The translations under genes were made by a program, and so were the position numbers. A DNA stretch of 37,867 nucleotides from Enterococcus songbeiensis (GTDB lineage Bacteria; Bacillota; Bacilli; Lactobacillales; Enterococcaceae), in NCBI RefSeq assembly GCF_005405265.1, contig NZ_BJDS01000022.1:1-37867 (forward strand). The letters are read 5' to 3'. Each line of letters begins with the position of its first letter. Within the stretch, counting starts at the first letter, position 1. Below, one piece after another: positions 35,679-37,867 of the stretch. The notes under the pieces were generated by a model. It was not told the origin of the DNA, did no database searches, and saw nothing but the letters and a program-made list of their open reading frames with translations.

Positions 35679-36542
35679 ATGGAGGCAACCGTTTCAAAAA
35701 CAAAAGTAAAAAGAAAAAGTGAAAAATTGACCATCGGTCGTATAGTCTTAATTGTCCTGTTAACATTTCTCGCTCTTGTAACATTGATCCCATTCTTTTG
35801 GATGTTATCAGCTTCGTTTAAAACCAATAATGAAGTGTTTACAGTGCCTATTCAGTGGGTACCAAAGACTTGGCACCCAGAAAACTATTCGGTTATTTGG
35901 GATCGGATTCCGTTATTGACTTTTTTCAAGAATACAGCTTTTCTAAGTATAATTATTACCTTGATTCAATTGTTGACCTCAAGTTTCGCAGCGTATGGCT
36001 TTTCGAAAATGCATTTTAAAGGGCGGGACACATTATTTCTTGCTTATATTGGAACAATTGCCGTTCCTTGGCAGTCATATATGATTCCCCAATTTATCAT
36101 GATGCGTCAATTTAAGTTGACCGATACCTTGTGGTCTCTGGTTTTACTACAGGCTTTTAGCGCCTTTGGCGTTTTCTTATTGAAACAGTATTACAGTAGT
36201 ATTCCTGATGAGCTCTGTGAAAGTGCACGGATCGATGGGTTGTCTGAATGGGGCATTTATCGTCGAATCATTTTACCATTGACCAAACCGGCATTGGCCA
36301 GCTTGACGATTATTACTTTTGTTAATACATGGAATGATTACATGGGACCATTCATCTATTTATCTTCAACAGAAAATAAAACGATTCAATTAGGATTAAA
36401 AATGTTTGTGGGCTTGTTCGATGCGGAATATGCTTTGATCATGGCAGCTTCTGTTGTATCAATCCTACCAGTAGGAATCGTCTTCTTGATGATGCAAAAA
36501 TATTTTGTAGAAGGAATTGCCACTTCAGGTATGAAAGGGTAA
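35679..36542 (+). CDS. CUT1 ABC sugar permease (MalG-like, second importer)
   Basis: 287 residues with a Lys-rich cytoplasmic N terminus, six predicted spans and the EAA-loop variant CESARIDGLSEWGIY. AGGAGGGATAGAG precedes the ATG at 35679; the upstream in-frame start at 35640 is inside the previous gene. The C terminus QKYFVEGIATSGMKG is typical. As with the first importer, no ATP-binding subunit gene is present. Confidence 0.9.
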   Translation: MEATVSKTKVKRKSEKLTIGRIVLIVLLTFLALVTLIPFFWMLSASFKTNNEVFTVPIQWVPKTWHPENYSVIWDRIPLLTFFKNTAFLSIIITLIQLLTSSFAAYGFSKMHFKGRDTLFLAYIGTIAVPWQSYMIPQFIMMRQFKLTDTLWSLVLLQAFSAFGVFLLKQYYSSIPDELCESARIDGLSEWGIYRRIILPLTKPALASLTIITFVNTWNDYMGPFIYLSSTENKTIQLGLKMFVGLFDAEYALIMAASVVSILPVGIVFLMMQKYFVEGIATSGMKG

Positions 36543-36573
36543 AATTAATCGAATACAAAGGGAGAGAACAATA

Positions 36574-37242
36574 GTGCGAAAACAAACGTTTGAAAATAAT
36601 ATCTATATGAAACTATTTCGATGGGCCTATATTTTTTTGATGAGTAGTCTCTGTTTTACGCTTGTGAATCTCCCTTTCTTTTTTGCAACGATTAGTTTAG
36701 CAATTGACCTGAAAAATACTCTCTTCTTTTTAGTCGCCCTACTCTTTTGGGGACCCGGAATGATTGCCTTGATTGCAATGATTGATCGATTTAAAGAAGA
36801 AAAAGATGTACAACCTGTGAAGTATTTTTTTTCAGCATTTCGACAATTTTGGCTTCGAGGCCTTATTTATTGGTTAATCGGCTGGTTTTCAATTGTGGTT
36901 GCATTAACAGATGTCGCTTTTTTTGCCAAACTTCCCAATGGTCAATGGTTTATTCCTCTGTTCTTGGTACTTGCTATCGTGGGTTTGTCGTTTAGTATCA
37001 ATAGTTGGTACTTTCAAGTTCGTAACCCAGAAAGTGGAATAAAGAGTGTCATGCAAATGGCAATATTTTATGTTTTGCGCAAATGGTATTTTAGTTTGTT
37101 GAATAGTCTCTTATTTCTGATTATTCCTCTACTAATGATACTAAAACCACAATTCGGGTTTACAATCACCCCCTCACTCTTTGCAGGGCTGATTTATTTG
37201 AATGCTACGCAACTGCATAGAAGGAAAAGTGTTACTAATTAA
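36574..37242 (+). CDS. DUF624 (YesL-like) membrane protein
   Basis: 222 residues with about five to six hydrophobic segments. The N-terminal pattern (LFRWAYIFLMSSLCFTLVNLP, then FWGPGMIALIAMI) matches DUF624/YesL proteins, which commonly accompany CUT1 importers of plant or host glycan oligosaccharides and have no settled function. The start is GTG at 36574, behind GGGAGAGAA. It is the last gene of the operon. Confidence 0.8.
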   Translation: MRKQTFENNIYMKLFRWAYIFLMSSLCFTLVNLPFFFATISLAIDLKNTLFFLVALLFWGPGMIALIAMIDRFKEEKDVQPVKYFFSAFRQFWLRGLIYWLIGWFSIVVALTDVAFFAKLPNGQWFIPLFLVLAIVGLSFSINSWYFQVRNPESGIKSVMQMAIFYVLRKWYFSLLNSLLFLIIPLLMILKPQFGFTITPSLFAGLIYLNATQLHRRKSVTN

Positions 37243-37275
37243 ATAGAAAAAAACATCTTTAAAAAAGTTGTTATC

Positions 37276-37312
37276 ATAAAAAAGGATTTCTTTAATAAGT
37301 ATCCTTTTTATT
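37276..37312. terminator. Terminator after the second ABC operon
   Basis: ATAAAAAAGGAT pairs with ATCCTTTTTAT around a 13-base loop, with the T-run forming part of the right arm. Confidence 0.7.
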
Positions 37313-37431
37313 CAAAATTATAAAAAAAGTCCTTTTTATTTGATTAAAACAAGCGAAAATTGTTACAATTACTTTGTGACTAAAGTCCATTTTGTTTTTA
37401 ACAAGGTGATCAAGTAAAGAGGGTGTTGAGG

Positions 37432-37860
37432 ATGATCAAGGTCTTTGGATCGACAGCATGTTTAACTTGTAAAAAAGTAAAGCACTGGTTGACTGAACAT
37501 GAACTGGATTTTGAGGAAGTGGAAGTAAACGGCTCTACTTTGGCGTTAGAAGATGCTGAACTACTTGTTAATCGTTGTTCTGGAAATACAGCCAAACTGA
37601 TTGCAGAATGGTGTGAAGAATTTCAACGGCTGGAGATTGAAATAGACGACTTGCAAAATGAAGTTGCAGTTGAGATCTTGTGTCAGCATCCAACAATTTT
37701 GAGAAGACCGATTACTGTTTTTGATGATTTTATTATGATTGGTCTGGATGAAGATTTATTTGAGTCGGTACTAGCGGAAAAAGTAGCAGAAATCATAACC
37801 ACCCGTCAAACGGGTGGTTTGCTCTGGGGCTGTAAGCCCCCGTTACTAGCCAGCGTCTAA
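37432..37860 (+). CDS. Spx/ArsC-family protein with a repeat-derived C-terminal tail
   Basis: 142 residues. The N terminus MIKVFGSTACLTCKKVKHWL has the thioredoxin-like CxxC (Cys10, Cys13) of Spx/ArsC-like proteins, which bind RNA polymerase alpha or act as reductases. The rest (HPTILRRPITVFDDFIMIG) also fits that family. AGAGGG lies eight bases before the ATG at 37432. The last 23 codons, from within AEIITTRQTGG to PPLLASV, lie inside the 77-bp repeat, so the natural end has probably been replaced by the inserted element. Whether the protein is still functional is unclear, and it is unrelated to the glycan genes. Confidence 0.75.
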   Translation: MIKVFGSTACLTCKKVKHWLTEHELDFEEVEVNGSTLALEDAELLVNRCSGNTAKLIAEWCEEFQRLEIEIDDLQNEVAVEILCQHPTILRRPITVFDDFIMIGLDEDLFESVLAEKVAEIITTRQTGGLLWGCKPPLLASV

Positions 37861-37867
37861 AGGCGCT
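37791..37867 (+). repeat. Right copy of the 77-bp hairpin-rich terminal inverted repeat
   Basis: Exact reverse complement of positions 1-77. Stem-loops lie at 37798-37818 (9-bp arms, loop CAA), 37826-37840 (6-bp arms, loop GTA) and 37852-37867 (AGCG/CGCT, ending on the last base). Both copies follow a neighbouring gene in the same orientation. The sequence here also encodes the end of the Spx-like protein. Confidence 0.9.

Overview
This 37.9 kb AT-rich window is Gram-positive chromosomal DNA. Strong GGAGG ribosome sites, HPr/CcpA-type cre boxes, mannose-family PTS systems, CUT1 ABC importers without a local ATPase, and an Spx-like protein all point to the Lactobacillales. An Enterococcus-like host is my best guess (inference). 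There are no phage, replication, conjugation, tRNA, rRNA or CRISPR features. Almost everything is carbohydrate uptake and intracellular glycan breakdown.

Layout. (1) 115-6080: a divergent GntR regulator, a decayed 5'-nucleotidase-like gene, then a GH35 beta-galactosidase (bgaC) followed by PTS IIB-IIC-IID-IIA; this order resembles the pneumococcal bgaC-PTS locus. (2) 6140-14958: a divergent ArsR-type regulator, a CUT1 ABC importer (binding protein plus two permeases), a small membrane protein and two tandem GH2 enzymes, followed by remnants of a GH43 gene. (3) 15748-20635: a PTS IIA gene transcribed leftwards, back to back with a GntR regulator, a GH88 unsaturated glucuronyl hydrolase and PTS IIB-IIC-IID; twin operator-like repeats sit at the two facing promoters. 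(4) 20706-28729: two different heparinase II/III-fold proteins, each next to a near-duplicate discoidin-like protein, plus a free-standing HIRAN protein and a leftward DUF2264 gene. (5) 28731-37312: a divergent LacI regulator, a small OB-fold-like lipoprotein, a second DUF2264 protein, a second GH88 enzyme, a second CUT1 importer and a DUF624 membrane protein. (6) 37432-37860: an Spx/ArsC-family protein whose last 23 codons lie in a repeat.

How it works together (inference). Regions 3-5 look like a system that imports uronic-acid-containing oligosaccharides (glycosaminoglycan-like or a related acidic glycan) by PTS and ABC routes and cuts them in the cytoplasm. No lyase, hydrolase or discoidin-like protein has a signal peptide. 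The lyases would create 4,5-unsaturated uronates, which the two GH88 enzymes remove. The two DUF2264 proteins and the two discoidin-like proteins have no role I can establish, and they are the most promising new biology here. No sulfatase, no KduI/DhuI-KduD/DhuD-KdgK-KdgA enzymes and no ABC ATPase are in the window, so those steps must be encoded elsewhere.

The two window ends are a perfect 77-bp inverted repeat, stopping exactly at 77. That length is a common de Bruijn k-mer size, so the ends are more likely a contig broken at a dispersed hairpin-rich repeat than true terminal inverted repeats of a virus or linear element.
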